From DASQPE01 sp041488455 (GTDB lineage: Bacteria; Gemmatimonadota; Gemmatimonadetes; Gemmatimonadales; GWC2-71-9): 64,000 bases of DNA. The stretch's first letter is position 1; every line of letters begins with the position of its first letter. Location: positions 1 to 64,000 of the forward strand of contig JBGPPG010000001.1 in the NCBI GenBank assembly GCA_041488455.1, written 5' to 3'. A model generated the notes under the pieces. It worked only from the letters and a program-made list of their open reading frames with translations, ran no database searches and was not told the origin of the DNA. Shown one piece after another: positions 42,930 through 53,420 of this stretch. A program made the position numbers and the translations under genes.

Positions 42930-43624
42930 GCGGTGGAGAGGCCTGCCGACTGCTCGCCCCTGCGGAGGCTGAAGCCCACCCCCCGCACCGTGCAGATCAT
43001 GGGCTCCCGTGCGGCGAGCGACAGCTTCCGCCGCAGGTTGCCGACGTGCACGTCCACCACGTTGCTCTCCGGGTCGAAGTGCATATCCCATACCTTCTCC
43101 AGGAGCGTGGTGCGGCGCACGACCTCCTCCGGATGGAGCAGGAAGTACTCCAGCAGCTGGAACTCTTTCGGGGTCAGGTCGAGCGATCGGTCCTCGACCG
43201 TGACGGTGTGGCGCAGGCGATCCATCGCGATCGGCCCGTACCGCAGCACCTCCAGCCGCTCCGCGCCGCCCCGGCGGCGGAGCGCCCGGATCCGGGCCAG
43301 CAGCTCATCGAACCGGAACGGTTTAGCGAGGTAATCGTCCGCGCCGGCATCCAGACCCCGAACCACGTCCTCCGTCGAGTCACGCGAGGTGAGCATCAGG
43401 ATGGGGGTGTGCCGGCCCTCGCGCCGCAACTCCGTGGCGACCTGGAATCCGTTCTTCTTGGGGAGCACGACGTCGAGCAGGATGATGTCGTAGTCGTAGA
43501 CGTGGGCGAGCAGGGTCGCTTCGTCACCATCCGGCGCGATGTCGACGACGTACCCTTCTTCCTTGAGGCCCTGCTCGATGAATCCCGCGACCTTACGGTC
43601 GTCCTCGACGACGAGAATCTTCAT
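42926..43624 (-). CDS. OmpR-family response regulator
   Basis: 232 aa. Receiver domain MKILVVEDDRKVAGFIEQGL with the phosphorylation Asp in YDIILLDVVLPKKNGFQVA, then LMLTSRDSTEDVVRGLDAGA and DDYLAKPFRFDELL. C-terminal winged helix: LDLTPKEFQLLEYFLLHPEE, VVDVHVGNLRRKL and CTVRGVGFSLR. Encoded 57 bp downstream of the histidine kinase, its probable partner; target genes likely include the downstream ATPase and oxidase genes. Confidence 0.94.
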   Translation of the reverse strand: MKILVVEDDRKVAGFIEQGLKEEGYVVDIAPDGDEATLLAHVYDYDIILLDVVLPKKNGFQVATELRREGRHTPILMLTSRDSTEDVVRGLDAGADDYLAKPFRFDELLARIRALRRRGGAERLEVLRYGPIAMDRLRHTVTVEDRSLDLTPKEFQLLEYFLLHPEEVVRRTTLLEKVWDMHFDPESNVVDVHVGNLRRKLSLAAREPMICTVRGVGFSLRRGEQSAGLSTA

Positions 43625-43681
43625 GCCTCCAACCTGCTTGCCCGTGCATGAACCCGGCTGTAACTGTTCGTGAAGATTTCT

Positions 43682-44935
43682 TCAGGCGTCCGGCGGCGAC
43701 TCGGTTGGCAGCTCTACGACAAACCGACCTCCCCGCCCCGGTCGGGGGATGGCGCGGAGCTCGCCGCCGAGGATCCGGGCCAGGCGGCGGGACAAGGGCA
43801 GCCCGAGGCCCACGCCCTGACCCTCACCGACCCCGCTCGTCGCGTACACGTCGAAGATGCGCTCAATGTCGTCGGGCGCAACACCGTTCCCCTCGTCATC
43901 CACCGTCACCGCGACCCTGCCTTCCGTCTCGGCCACATGCACCCGCACAGTGCTCCGCTCCGGGGTGTGGCGAATGCCGTTCGCCAGCAGGTTGACCAGG
44001 ATCTGCTCCACCCGGCTGGCGTCGGTGTAGCAGGTCGGTAAGCCCGGGGCGACCTCGAGGGTGACCCTGACCTGCCTGGCGCCGGCGGCGGGCTCGACCC
44101 GGCCGATGGCTCGGCGCACGATCGGCTCGAGATCCACCGAGCGCAGCACCGGCATCAGGCGATCCTCGTCCAGGCGGCTCAGGTCCAGGAGGTCGTTCAC
44201 CAGGCCGATCGCCTGCTCGGCTGATTCGAGCACCTCGAAGGCGGCGCGCGGCACCGAGGCCGGATCCTTGCGGCGGACGAGCATCTCCGCCCAGCCATAG
44301 GTTGCAGCCAGTGCGTTGCGAAGCTCGTGGTTGACCATGGCGAAGAACTGTTCCCGGGAGCGGTGGAGCTGCTGCACCTCCTCCAGGAGCCTCGCGCTCT
44401 CCTCGTGCAGCCGGGCGTTCTCCACGGCCGCTGCGGCCTGAGAGGCGAGCAGCAGGGCGATGTGCTCGTCCTCGTCCGTGAAATGACCGCCACCGAGCTT
44501 CTCCGTGAGATACAGGTTTCCGAAAATCCCCCGGCGCCCGACGACCGGGACGCCGAGGAACGAGTGCATCTGCGGATGGTGGGGCGGGAATCCGTAGGAA
44601 TCGGGGTGCCGCGTGAGGTCCGGCAGGCGGATGACCCTGGCTTCCCGGATCACCAGCCCGAGGATGCCGTGTCCTTTGGGAGGCGGTCCGATGACGGCTC
44701 GCTCTTCCGGGGAGATGCCGTATGTCGTGAAGCTCTCGAGGTACCGGCCGTCCGGCGCAAGCACGCCGATTGCGGCGTAACGTGCCCCGATGACCGCGGC
44801 AGCGACGTTCGCCGTTTGCTGAAGCACGCCCTCCAGCGAGAGCTCCGAGGTGAGCAGCAGGCCGGCGGAGACGAGCCGCTCGAGTCGCTCCGCGGGGGTC
44901 TGGGGCGGTGGCGCGGGGGGCAACGGGTTCGGCAT
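43682..44935 (-). CDS. DosS/DevS-like GAF sensor histidine kinase
   Basis: 417 aa, soluble. One GAF domain (about 15-170) resembling DosS/DosT of mycobacteria: VIGARYAAIGVLAPDGRYLE, GHGILGLVIREARVIRLPDL, HPDSYGFPPHHPQMHSFLGV and FGNLYLTEKLGGGHFTDEDE. In DosS/DosT the HHP stretch is near the heme ligand, so oxygen or NO sensing via heme is plausible. Kinase core: H-box FFAMVNHELRNALAATYGWA, N-box ILVNLLANGIRHTPE, VDDEGNGVAPDDI and GVGEGQGVGLGLPL. Unlike DosS, which has a HisKA_3 kinase, this has an HisKA H-box (HELRN) and an OmpR-type partner. Confidence 0.9.
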   Translation of the reverse strand: MPNPLPPAPPPQTPAERLERLVSAGLLLTSELSLEGVLQQTANVAAAVIGARYAAIGVLAPDGRYLESFTTYGISPEERAVIGPPPKGHGILGLVIREARVIRLPDLTRHPDSYGFPPHHPQMHSFLGVPVVGRRGIFGNLYLTEKLGGGHFTDEDEHIALLLASQAAAAVENARLHEESARLLEEVQQLHRSREQFFAMVNHELRNALAATYGWAEMLVRRKDPASVPRAAFEVLESAEQAIGLVNDLLDLSRLDEDRLMPVLRSVDLEPIVRRAIGRVEPAAGARQVRVTLEVAPGLPTCYTDASRVEQILVNLLANGIRHTPERSTVRVHVAETEGRVAVTVDDEGNGVAPDDIERIFDVYATSGVGEGQGVGLGLPLSRRLARILGGELRAIPRPGRGGRFVVELPTESPPDA

Positions 44936-45003
44936 GGGTCTATTCTAACCGACTTCACGATCGCTTCATCGCCGCGGTGCATCCTTCTCCTAGCGGAGGA
45001 GGC

Positions 45004-45807
45004 ATGCGGCTCCAGCAAATCGTGGTCGCGGCAGACGAAACCGAGGCGAGCCGGAACGCAATCCGAACGGCGCGGTTCTGGGCCCGGCGCGCGGGCGCTC
45101 GCGTCAGCATCATCTCGGTGTGTCGCGTGAAAGCCATGGCGGCCGGCGAAGTCCAGGGTGCGGCGGTCCGCGCCATCGAGCGCTGGGTGGGAGACCAGCT
45201 CGCCGAGTGGGACCCGTCGCCCCCGGTGATCGCCGAGGCCTCCGGTATTCCCAGCGTCGAGATCGCGCGGTTTGCAGAGGAAGCGGGCGCGGACCTGCTC
45301 ATTCTGGGTCGGAAACGGCGCTCCGGCTCTTCCCGACGACTTCTGGGCGACACCGCCGATGCCGTGGCGCGCCGGAGCGCGGTGCCCTGCCTGTTCGTCC
45401 CCGGACCGGACGATGCGACCGGCCGCATGCTGGCGGCGCTCGACGGCACGGATCGCGGCCTCGCCGTTCTGCGCCGGGCCGTCGGTTTCGCCGCCGCGCT
45501 CGATGCCGAGCTGGACTTCGTAACTGTGGAGCGTGCGCTGGCGGACGAGCCGGAACGCCTGGCGAACGACGTTCCGAGCGCGCGGACCGAAAATCTCATG
45601 CGGGCGCTGGGTCCGGCGGCCCGGACGCTCCGGATTTGCCTCGGTGATGTCGTGACGGAGATTCTGAGCGAGATCGAAACGCGCCAGTCCCGCGTCCTCA
45701 TTCTCGGCTATCGCAGGGGCGGGCCCCCGGGTCCCGTCGAGGGAGGAAGCGTTGCGCGCCGGCTCACATACCGCGCGCCGTGCGCGGTGCTCACCATTCC
45801 ACTCTGA
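45004..45807 (+). CDS. Universal stress protein (tandem UspA)
   Basis: 267 aa from the ATG at 45004 (GCGGAGGAGGC upstream). Two UspA domains: the first begins QQIVVAADETEASRNAIRTA and ends ADLLILGRKRRSGSSRRLLG followed by SAVPCLFVPG; the second begins MLAALDGTDRGLAVLRRAVG and ends VLILGYRRGGPPGPVEGGSV with RAPCAVLTIPL. The G-2x-G-9x-G(S/T) ATP-binding pattern is visible in both. Divergent from the DosS-like kinase, so likely part of the same redox/hypoxia-type response. Confidence 0.9.
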   Translation: MRLQQIVVAADETEASRNAIRTARFWARRAGARVSIISVCRVKAMAAGEVQGAAVRAIERWVGDQLAEWDPSPPVIAEASGIPSVEIARFAEEAGADLLILGRKRRSGSSRRLLGDTADAVARRSAVPCLFVPGPDDATGRMLAALDGTDRGLAVLRRAVGFAAALDAELDFVTVERALADEPERLANDVPSARTENLMRALGPAARTLRICLGDVVTEILSEIETRQSRVLILGYRRGGPPGPVEGGSVARRLTYRAPCAVLTIPL

Positions 45808-45819
45808 CCGGGAGGAGCG

Positions 45820-46029
45820 ATGCAGACCAACATCGGACGGGCGGACCGAGTCATTCGCCTGGTCCTGGGTGCCGTTATCCTCGGCCTGTACGGGGCGCTG
45901 CCCGTTCCGTGGAGGTACCTGACCCTGCTCGGCCTGATTCCGCTTGGGACGAGCATCACGGGCTTCTGCCCTCTCTACGCCGCCGTCGGGTGGAACCGGC
46001 GGCGCCCACCGCGTGGAGGGGTCCAATGA
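45820..46029 (+). CDS. DUF2892 family small membrane protein
   Basis: 69 aa, ATG after GGAGGAGCG. It starts MQTNIGRADRVIRLVLGAVI, followed by LGLYGALPVPWRYLTLLGLI and GTSITGFCPLYAAVGWN. The N-(I/V)-GxxDRxIR start and TGFCPLY end are the DUF2892 (YgaP membrane part) signature; two transmembrane helices. Overlaps the next gene by 4 bp (ATGA) and follows the universal stress gene by 12 bp. Confidence 0.88.
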   Translation: MQTNIGRADRVIRLVLGAVILGLYGALPVPWRYLTLLGLIPLGTSITGFCPLYAAVGWNRRRPPRGGVQ

Positions 46030-46424
46030 CGTCCGTGATCGCGACTCCGGCGCGGAGCCGGCCGCTGCTCGAGCCGGACCGCCGGGCGTGGTGCGACGCA
46101 GTGAGGGCGGCGCTCGCCCAGACCCTTCGCCCCGATTCGGGCATCTGGGATCGCTGGGCGGCGGTTCAGTATCTCGAGCGGGACTTCATGCCGCGGCTCG
46201 AGCGGGAGCTCCAGACCGTGAACGCCCGCCTCACCCGGCTGTCGCCGGCGGAGGCTGCGCGGGTCTGGGCGCCGGCGGAGCTGCTCGGATTCCTCCGCGA
46301 CTACCTCGTCGAGCTGGTCAGCATGGCTCAAAGCGGCGTGCTGTTCGCCGCCGGGGCGGAAAAGCTCCTGCGGGCGCACGAGTGCTGGTGCAGCGAGGTG
46401 GAGGTGCTGGGCGCTACTGGGTGA
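46026..46424 (+). CDS. Uncharacterised small protein of the stress/oxidase cluster
   Basis: 132 aa from the ATG at 46026, overlapping the DUF2892 stop. No recognised domain. It is helical and charged: LLEPDRRAWCDAVRAALAQT, LERDFMPRLERELQTVNARL, AELLGFLRDYLVELVSMAQS, ending ECWCSEVEVLGATG with two nearby cysteines. No signal or membrane helix. Being third in the Usp-DUF2892 operon suggests a stress-related role; its 3' end overlaps the convergent HEYGH peptidase gene by 11 bp. Confidence 0.7.
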   Translation: MTSVIATPARSRPLLEPDRRAWCDAVRAALAQTLRPDSGIWDRWAAVQYLERDFMPRLERELQTVNARLTRLSPAEAARVWAPAELLGFLRDYLVELVSMAQSGVLFAAGAEKLLRAHECWCSEVEVLGATG

Positions 46425-46938
46425 GCTGGTCGGGATTTTCCCGGACCGGCCTGGCCGGGTCCGTCGGCAGACAGGAAAGGATCTTCGCCGCCCGCTGGCT
46501 TCCGCTCGGATGCAGATCGTCGAAGCGGAACGGCCCCATGCGGGTGAAAAACTGAATCGCGGCGTCCACCGCCGGGCGGTTATCCTCCGCGAGCAGGCGG
46601 GTGGCGTAGCAGTCGGCGTCGAGCTCCTGCCGCTGCCGGAGGTTGCTCAGGTCGGCCCGGGGCTCGGACAGCGCGCCGCCGGCATGGCCGTACGCGACAT
46701 GCCCGTACTCATGGGCGATGAAGAAGTCGGCCAGCAGCGGCCCCACGCGCTGCATCAGCGTCGGGTTGTAATAGATCATGGGCCGCCCCCGCTCGTACGC
46801 GGTCACCGCGACGTCGTGCAGGGTGTCGGTCGCGATCGGCTGGACGTCCACCAGGCGCTGCGCCGCGACCGCCCGCGCGCCGCTCGCCGTCGCGAGCGCG
46901 GCCGTGATCAGGCATGCCAATGTGGTTGTCCTCGTCAT
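46414..46938 (-). CDS. Small exported HExxH zinc metallopeptidase
   Basis: 174 aa. Signal peptide MTRTTTLACLITAALATASG ending near ARA. Zinc motif FFIAHEYGHVAYGHAGG, and RQRQELDADCYATRLLAEDN gives the downstream ExxxD, the spacing of M48-like gluzincins. Very short compared with HtpX-type proteases, and without membrane helices, so it is probably a minimal periplasmic peptidase. Its start lies 47 bp from a strong hairpin in the following intergenic region. Confidence 0.8.
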   Translation of the reverse strand: MTRTTTLACLITAALATASGARAVAAQRLVDVQPIATDTLHDVAVTAYERGRPMIYYNPTLMQRVGPLLADFFIAHEYGHVAYGHAGGALSEPRADLSNLRQRQELDADCYATRLLAEDNRPAVDAAIQFFTRMGPFRFDDLHPSGSQRAAKILSCLPTDPARPVRENPDQLTQ

Positions 46939-47465
46939 CGCTCGATCCTTCCCGGAGCCCTGCTCCTACACGCCGTCAAAGCGAACGCCCCCGCGGTTCA
47001 GGCTCGAATCGCGGGGGCGTCGGTCGTGCGCGCGAAGAGCGCGCCTACCACATCCGCGACATCCGAGCTCCAATCGGCCAAGTCAGCCCGTTCAGCTGCA
47101 TCGATCCAACCGTCAACGTCGCGTCCTTCCCGTCGGGGGTGCGGGTGACTCCGCTGGCGTCTGGGCCGCTCGGGGCGGCCGACCTTCCTATTTGACCGTC
47201 GTCTCGTCGATCGCGGGGCTTGAGCGCCCTGGGCGCCCCCTGAAGCTGGGCGCGCATGCCTGGCTTACGGCAGCGTTCGACCTCGGTCCACTGAAGAAGG
47301 CATATCCCGTGCCCGAGTGCTTCGCCGCCCCGTAAACGCCTGTGGGGGATGAATGCCGACCGATCGGGCCACCGACCCCCGAGCGCGTTTTGCGGCACTC
47401 GACAACTGCAGGTCCCGGCAGCGATCACGATTGCCGCCCTCCGCAGGGCTGCTTACGTTGAGACA
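46939..47465. other. 527-bp intergenic region with hairpin and possible gene remnant
   Basis: No complete gene is convincing. A perfect 11-bp inverted repeat, ACGCCCCCGCG (46985-46995) and CGCGGGGGCGT (47010-47020) with a 14-nt loop, is present. Just 3' of it on the minus strand, a reading frame ends in protein-like sequence (AERADLADWSSDVADVV, GALFARTTDAPAIRA) with its stop inside the hairpin loop, but no start codon is found upstream. This could be a decayed gene with its terminator. The rest up to the TPP riboswitch shows nothing. Confidence 0.35.
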
Positions 47466-47549
47466 GCCGCCAGGGGTATCGGACCGTCGTCCGATTGAGA
47501 GAGCACCCTTGGAACCTGATCCGGTTGATACCGGCGAAGGGAGCGCGGC
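47466..47549 (+). promoter_or_regulatory. TPP riboswitch upstream of thiC
   Basis: Matches the THI-box consensus: a closing stem GCCGC (47466-47470) with GCGGC (47545-47549), the CAGGGGTATC segment, TTGAGAGAGCACCC (pyrimidine sensor side, CTGAGA-like), then TTGGAACCTGATCCGGTTGA and TACCGGCGAAGGGAG. Binding of thiamine pyrophosphate should reduce thiC expression. The distance to the thiC ATG is about 41 bp, so control is likely at translation or early termination. Confidence 0.93.
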
Positions 47550-47590
47550 GCCGGTCGCGGCGTCCCTTCGTCCCTGCTGGGAGCGTCGCA

Positions 47591-49289
<1,699 letters not shown>

Positions 49290-49300
<11 letters not shown>

Positions 49301-50264
49301 GACGAGTTTGATCACCCGCAGCGTGTGCCGGGCGTGTGTCATGGCCGGCCTTCTGCTCGGCGGCTGCCGCGCGGACCGACCGGCCCAGGCCCCCGCGGGC
49401 GACGCCACTGCCGCCCCGGCCAATCCCGCACCGCCTGCAGGGCCACGCCAGGTGGCCGTCGTTAGGGATCTCCAGCACCCCGAGTCGGTGCACTACGATC
49501 CCGAGCTCGACGTCTGGTTCGTCGCCAACATCAATGGCAGTCCCATCGCCAAAGACAACAATGGCTGGATCGCCCGGCTGCATGCCGACGGCTCGGTGGA
49601 CTCGCTCCACTTCGTCCAGAGCGGCCGGGACGGAGCTCGACTGGACGGGCCCAAGGGCATGGCGATCGTGGGAGACACGCTTTGGGTGGCGGACATCGAC
49701 GCCGTGCGGGCGTTCAACAAGCGGACCGGCCACCCGATCGCCACGGTAAGCTTGGCGGGCAAGGCCAAGTTCCTGAATGACGTGGCCGCGGGTCCCGACG
49801 GCATCTATGTGACCGACACCGGGATCGAGTCCAAGAAGGACGGGAGCTTCGCTCACACCGGGCCCGACCGGATCTTCCGGATCGGTCCGGGCCGCAAGGC
49901 GACGATCGCCGTCGAGACCGACAGCCTCCAGGGCCCCAACGGGATCGCCTGGGACTCGGCGGGCAAGCGCTTCGTCGTCGTGCCGTTCTTTGGCGCGACG
50001 CTCCGCGGGTGGGCACCGGGTAGCGCGCCGGTCGCGATCGGGACGGGACCGGGGCAGGAGGACGGGGTCGAGCCCGTCGGCGGCGGGCGATTCCTCGTTA
50101 CATCCTGGGCCGATTCGAGCCTCTTCGTGCTCGACGCCGGAAAGACGTCACGAGTGCTCGGGAACCTGCCGTCGCCCGCCGACATCGGATGGGATGGTGG
50201 CCGACGGCACGTCGCGGTGCCCCTGCTGCTCGAGGATCGGGTGGAGATCTGGGAGCTCCCATGA
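49290..50264 (+). CDS. SMP-30/NHL-like beta-propeller lipoprotein
   Basis: 324 aa from the GTG at 49290, or fewer if it starts at the ATG at 49341. Lipobox in AGLLLGGCRAD, then a spacer and about six propeller repeats, including LQHPESVHYDPELDVWFVAN, LDGPKGMAIVGDTLWVADID, FLNDVAAGPDGIYVTDTGIE, LQGPNGIAWDSAGKRFVVVP and DGVEPVGGGRFLVTSWADSS. The pattern is that of SMP-30/gluconolactonase-like or NHL propellers. Substrate unknown. First of four translationally coupled periplasmic-protein genes, each overlapping the next by 4 bp. Confidence 0.82.
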
Positions 50265-51082
50265 CCGACCGAACTTCCGGGCGGCTGCGCGGCGCCGCTT
50301 CGCACGTCATCATCGCTGTGCTCGGCCTCGCCGCCGGCGCCGGCATGATGTGGAACGTTGGCCGGCGCCCGCGCCTCGACGCCGTCACCACGCACGGCGA
50401 GTGGGTCTACGTGAGATCGCCCGGGTCGCCGGACTCGGTTCGCGCGTACGTGGGCTATCCCGAGCGAAAGGACAAGGCGCCGGCCGTCATCGTGATCCAT
50501 GAGATCTTCGGGCTCACCGACTGGGAGCCGACGGTGGTGGACCGGCTCGCCAAGAGCGGCTACGTGGCCGTCGTCCCCGATCTGCTCTCCTCCAAGTACG
50601 GCCGCTCTCCCGCCGACCCCGACTCGGGGCGCCAGCTCGTCGCCCAGCTCGAGCCGGAGCGGATAACCCGTGATCTCAACGCGGCGTTTGCGTACCTGAA
50701 CGGCCTCCCCGCGGTCCGGAAGGGCGACATTGGCATCATGGGCTTCTGCTGGGGAGGCGGCCAGAGCTTCCGGTATGCGACCGACAATCCCCGTCTCCGC
50801 GCGGCCGTGATCTGCTACGGGCCTCCGCCCGACACCGCCAGTTTCGCCCGGATCCGGGCCTCCCTCCTCGGCGTCTATGGCGAGAATGACGCCCGCATCG
50901 ACGCCTCCCTTCCTGACGTGGCCGCGCGGCTCAAGGCCCTTGGCAAGTCGTTCAGCTACGAGATCTTCCCTGGCACCGGCCATGGGTTTCTCAAACCGGG
51001 CCGCGAGGGATCCGACGGCCCGCAGGTGGAGCGGGCGTGGGGGAATGTCCTCGCCTTCTTCAAGGACAAGCTGAAAGGATGA
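50261..51082 (+). CDS. Dienelactone hydrolase family protein, membrane-anchored
   Basis: 273 aa from the ATG at 50261 (ATGA overlap). N-terminal hydrophobic helix (VIIAVLGLAAGAGMMWNVG) acts as anchor or signal. Alpha/beta hydrolase of the DLH family: VIVIHEIFGLTDWEPTVVDR, GYVAVVPDLLSSKYG, nucleophile Cys in IGIMGFCWGGGQSFRY, an Asp in GVYGENDARID and the catalytic His in PGTGHGFLKP. The physiological substrate is unclear; many such proteins hydrolyse lactones or esters. Confidence 0.9.
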   Translation: MTDRTSGRLRGAASHVIIAVLGLAAGAGMMWNVGRRPRLDAVTTHGEWVYVRSPGSPDSVRAYVGYPERKDKAPAVIVIHEIFGLTDWEPTVVDRLAKSGYVAVVPDLLSSKYGRSPADPDSGRQLVAQLEPERITRDLNAAFAYLNGLPAVRKGDIGIMGFCWGGGQSFRYATDNPRLRAAVICYGPPPDTASFARIRASLLGVYGENDARIDASLPDVAARLKALGKSFSYEIFPGTGHGFLKPGREGSDGPQVERAWGNVLAFFKDKLKG

Positions 51083-52680
51083 TTCTCCTCTCGATCCTCC
51101 TCCAGACCGCGGCCGCCTCTCCCCTCGCCATCCGGCCCGACACCGCCCGGCCCCACCACGACGCGCTGCACTACGACGTCACCCTCGTTCTGGGCGACAG
51201 CGGCCGCCACGTCCTGGGTGAAGTGGAAACTCAATGGCGGCTCCGGTCGGACCAGCCGATCGAGGTCCAGCTCGACTCGACCATGCGCGTGATCCGCGTG
51301 CTGATGAACGGGCGGGAGAATACCCGGCTCGCGCGCACCCGGTGGGGCCGTGCCGGCGAGATCGTCGTCGTGCCGCATGATGGCAAAGCGGGCGATTCGC
51401 TCTCGACCCGGATCCGCTATCACGGCGACGTTCTCCGGGGACTCGCATTCCGGGGGGACAAGGCTCAAGGACTCGCCATTTTCGGCGACAACTGGCCCGA
51501 TCGGGCGCACGGCTGGCTGCCGGTCGAAGACTATCCGAGCGACAAGGCGACCGTGAGCTTTCACGTCCAGGCCCCGGCGGCCTATCAGGTAATCGCGAAC
51601 GGAACGCTCCAGAGCGTGGACACCCTCCCCTACGGTCATCTCGTCTGGAACTACCGGATGGACCGACCGATCCCGGTCTATACCATGGTATTCGGCCTTG
51701 GGCGGTTCTCGGTCGCCCGGCTTCCCGACGCAGCCTGTGATGTGCGCTGCGTTCCCCAGACTCTGTGGACCACACCGGAGGACTCGGCGTTCGCCGCCAC
51801 CGGCCCGTTCCGCCGGGTCGGGGAGATCGTGGACTTCTATTCCCGGCTCATCGGCCCGTTTCCCTATCCCGATCTGGCGCACGTGGAGTCACTGACGCCG
51901 TTCGGCGGCATGGAGAACGCCACGGCCATCTTCTACAACGACAGCCTGTACCGGGCGCGGGCGCTTCCGGAGGAGACGGTGGCGCACGAGACCGCTCATC
52001 AGTGGTTCGGCGACGCGGTCACGGAGGACGACTGGCACCACCTGTGGCTCTCGGAGGGATTCGCGACCTATCTCGCCGCAATGTGGGCCGAGCATGCCGG
52101 CGGTGCCGCCGCGCTCGCCACCGAGATGCGCCGGGCAGCGGAGAGCTATTTCAAGTCGCAGTGGGTCGACCGTCCGGTGCTCGACCCGGCGGTGCGCAAC
52201 CTCGACTCGCTGTTGAACGAGAACAACTACCAGAAGGGCTCGTGGGTGTTGCACCAGCTGCGCGGCCTCATTGGCGATTCCGCCTTCGTGGCCGGACTCC
52301 GCGCGTACTACACGACCTACAAGGACAGCACCGCCCTCTCCGCCGACCTGGCCCACGTGATGACGGGCGTGGCCGGCCGCGATCTCGATTGGTACTTCCG
52401 TCAAGCGCTGACCCAGCCGGGCTACCCGGTGCTCGACGTGCGCTGGAGTCAGGCGGCGGGGAAGCTCACGCTGTCCGTAGTGCAGACCCAGAAGCCGGAG
52501 TGGGGCACGTATCGGATGCCCGGACTCGAGCTGGCCATCGACGGGAAGATCGTGCGGCTCGACATCGAGGGCCGCGAGACACGGGCCGTGCTCGACGGGT
52601 TCCCGCGCGCGCCGAAGAAGATCGTGGTGGACCCCGGCGCCTGGTGGCTGGCAAGGAGCAGTGTGACCAAAGTCCGGTGA
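51079..52680 (+). CDS. M1-family aminopeptidase
   Basis: 533 aa from the ATG at 51079 (ATGA overlap with the DLH gene). Short signal-like N-terminus MILLSILLQTAAASPLAI. GxMEN motif as FGGMENATAIFY (GGMEN 276-280), zinc site HETAH (303-307) and E326 in LWLSEGFATY, the M1 spacing. Catalytic Tyr region NYQKGSWVLHQLRGLIGDSA is present. Unlike the enzyme at 3278, the N of GGMEN is retained, so this is a classical aminopeptidase. It probably degrades peptides in the periplasm. Confidence 0.94.
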   Translation: MILLSILLQTAAASPLAIRPDTARPHHDALHYDVTLVLGDSGRHVLGEVETQWRLRSDQPIEVQLDSTMRVIRVLMNGRENTRLARTRWGRAGEIVVVPHDGKAGDSLSTRIRYHGDVLRGLAFRGDKAQGLAIFGDNWPDRAHGWLPVEDYPSDKATVSFHVQAPAAYQVIANGTLQSVDTLPYGHLVWNYRMDRPIPVYTMVFGLGRFSVARLPDAACDVRCVPQTLWTTPEDSAFAATGPFRRVGEIVDFYSRLIGPFPYPDLAHVESLTPFGGMENATAIFYNDSLYRARALPEETVAHETAHQWFGDAVTEDDWHHLWLSEGFATYLAAMWAEHAGGAAALATEMRRAAESYFKSQWVDRPVLDPAVRNLDSLLNENNYQKGSWVLHQLRGLIGDSAFVAGLRAYYTTYKDSTALSADLAHVMTGVAGRDLDWYFRQALTQPGYPVLDVRWSQAAGKLTLSVVQTQKPEWGTYRMPGLELAIDGKIVRLDIEGRETRAVLDGFPRAPKKIVVDPGAWWLARSSVTKVR

Positions 52681-53420
52681 GAGCGGCGATCGCGGTCCTG
52701 CTCGTGTCCGCGTGCGCCGGGCTGTCGCCGCTTCGTGGCCGCGCGGTCGTCGGCCGCGACGCCTACGTGATCTTTGTCGGCGATGGACCCGGAGGTCAGG
52801 CGGACCTCTTCGCCGTCAGGGCGGACGGCGGCCCTGTGTTTCAGATCACCTTTACCAGCGTGGTCGAAGCCGCACCCGCGCTGTCGCCCGACGGCGGGAC
52901 CGTGGCTTTTCTGCGCGGGCGCACCACAGGCGACTCGGTCCCAGTCGCCCTATGGGCCCTCAACCTGTTGAGCGGCGCGGAGCGCGAGCTCCCGCTGCCG
53001 GCGGGCGCGGGCGCGGATCGCGTGGGGTGGTCGGCGGACGGGAAGCTCATCTACGTGCGGGCCGGAAGCACGCGGTATGTGGTGCACGCGCCTCCCGCCG
53101 CGGCGCCCGCGCGGATCCTCGGCGAGGTCGAGCGCGCGGCCGCGGACTCGAGCTTCGCCGTCCTCCTCGGTGACCCGCCATTTGGCCGCGCGGTCCCCTG
53201 CGATCACGCCCTCTGCGTGCAGGGGGACTCGGGAGCGCCGAGCCGCTTTGCGGAGAACGCGCACGACGCCGCGCGTTGGGGGGCCGACTCGGTGGGATTC
53301 TTCTCGGGCGCGGACCTGGTCGTGCGTCCGCTGGGGACCGGGCGCGTGCGGCGGGTGGAGTGGAGCGCCGCGCCGGCGAGGCCGAGGGAGATGACGGTCT
53401 TTCTAGGGAGGAGTGAGTAG
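52677..53420 (+). CDS. PD40/WD40-like beta-propeller lipoprotein
   Basis: 247 aa, GTG start overlapping the peptidase stop (GTGA). Lipoprotein signal MRAAIAVLLVSACAGLSPLR. TolB-like propeller repeats: AYVIFVGDGPGGQADLFAVR, APALSPDGGTVAFLRGRTTG and VGWSADGKLIYVRAGSTRY. No enzyme motif. Last of the four coupled genes; the stop lies in the GTGAGAA-type repeat. Confidence 0.82.
   Translation: MRAAIAVLLVSACAGLSPLRGRAVVGRDAYVIFVGDGPGGQADLFAVRADGGPVFQITFTSVVEAAPALSPDGGTVAFLRGRTTGDSVPVALWALNLLSGAERELPLPAGAGADRVGWSADGKLIYVRAGSTRYVVHAPPAAAPARILGEVERAAADSSFAVLLGDPPFGRAVPCDHALCVQGDSGAPSRFAENAHDAARWGADSVGFFSGADLVVRPLGTGRVRRVEWSAAPARPREMTVFLGRSE

Noticed and set aside
42929..43091. ATG start at 43091 for the P1B ATPase
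   Set aside because: It would make 54 extra residues of low-complexity sequence inside the response regulator; the CTG at 42929 fits the family N-terminus.
46985..47025. tRNA-like T-arm around GGCTCGAATC
   Set aside because: The stem is 11 bp with a 14-nt loop and no other tRNA arms can be drawn.
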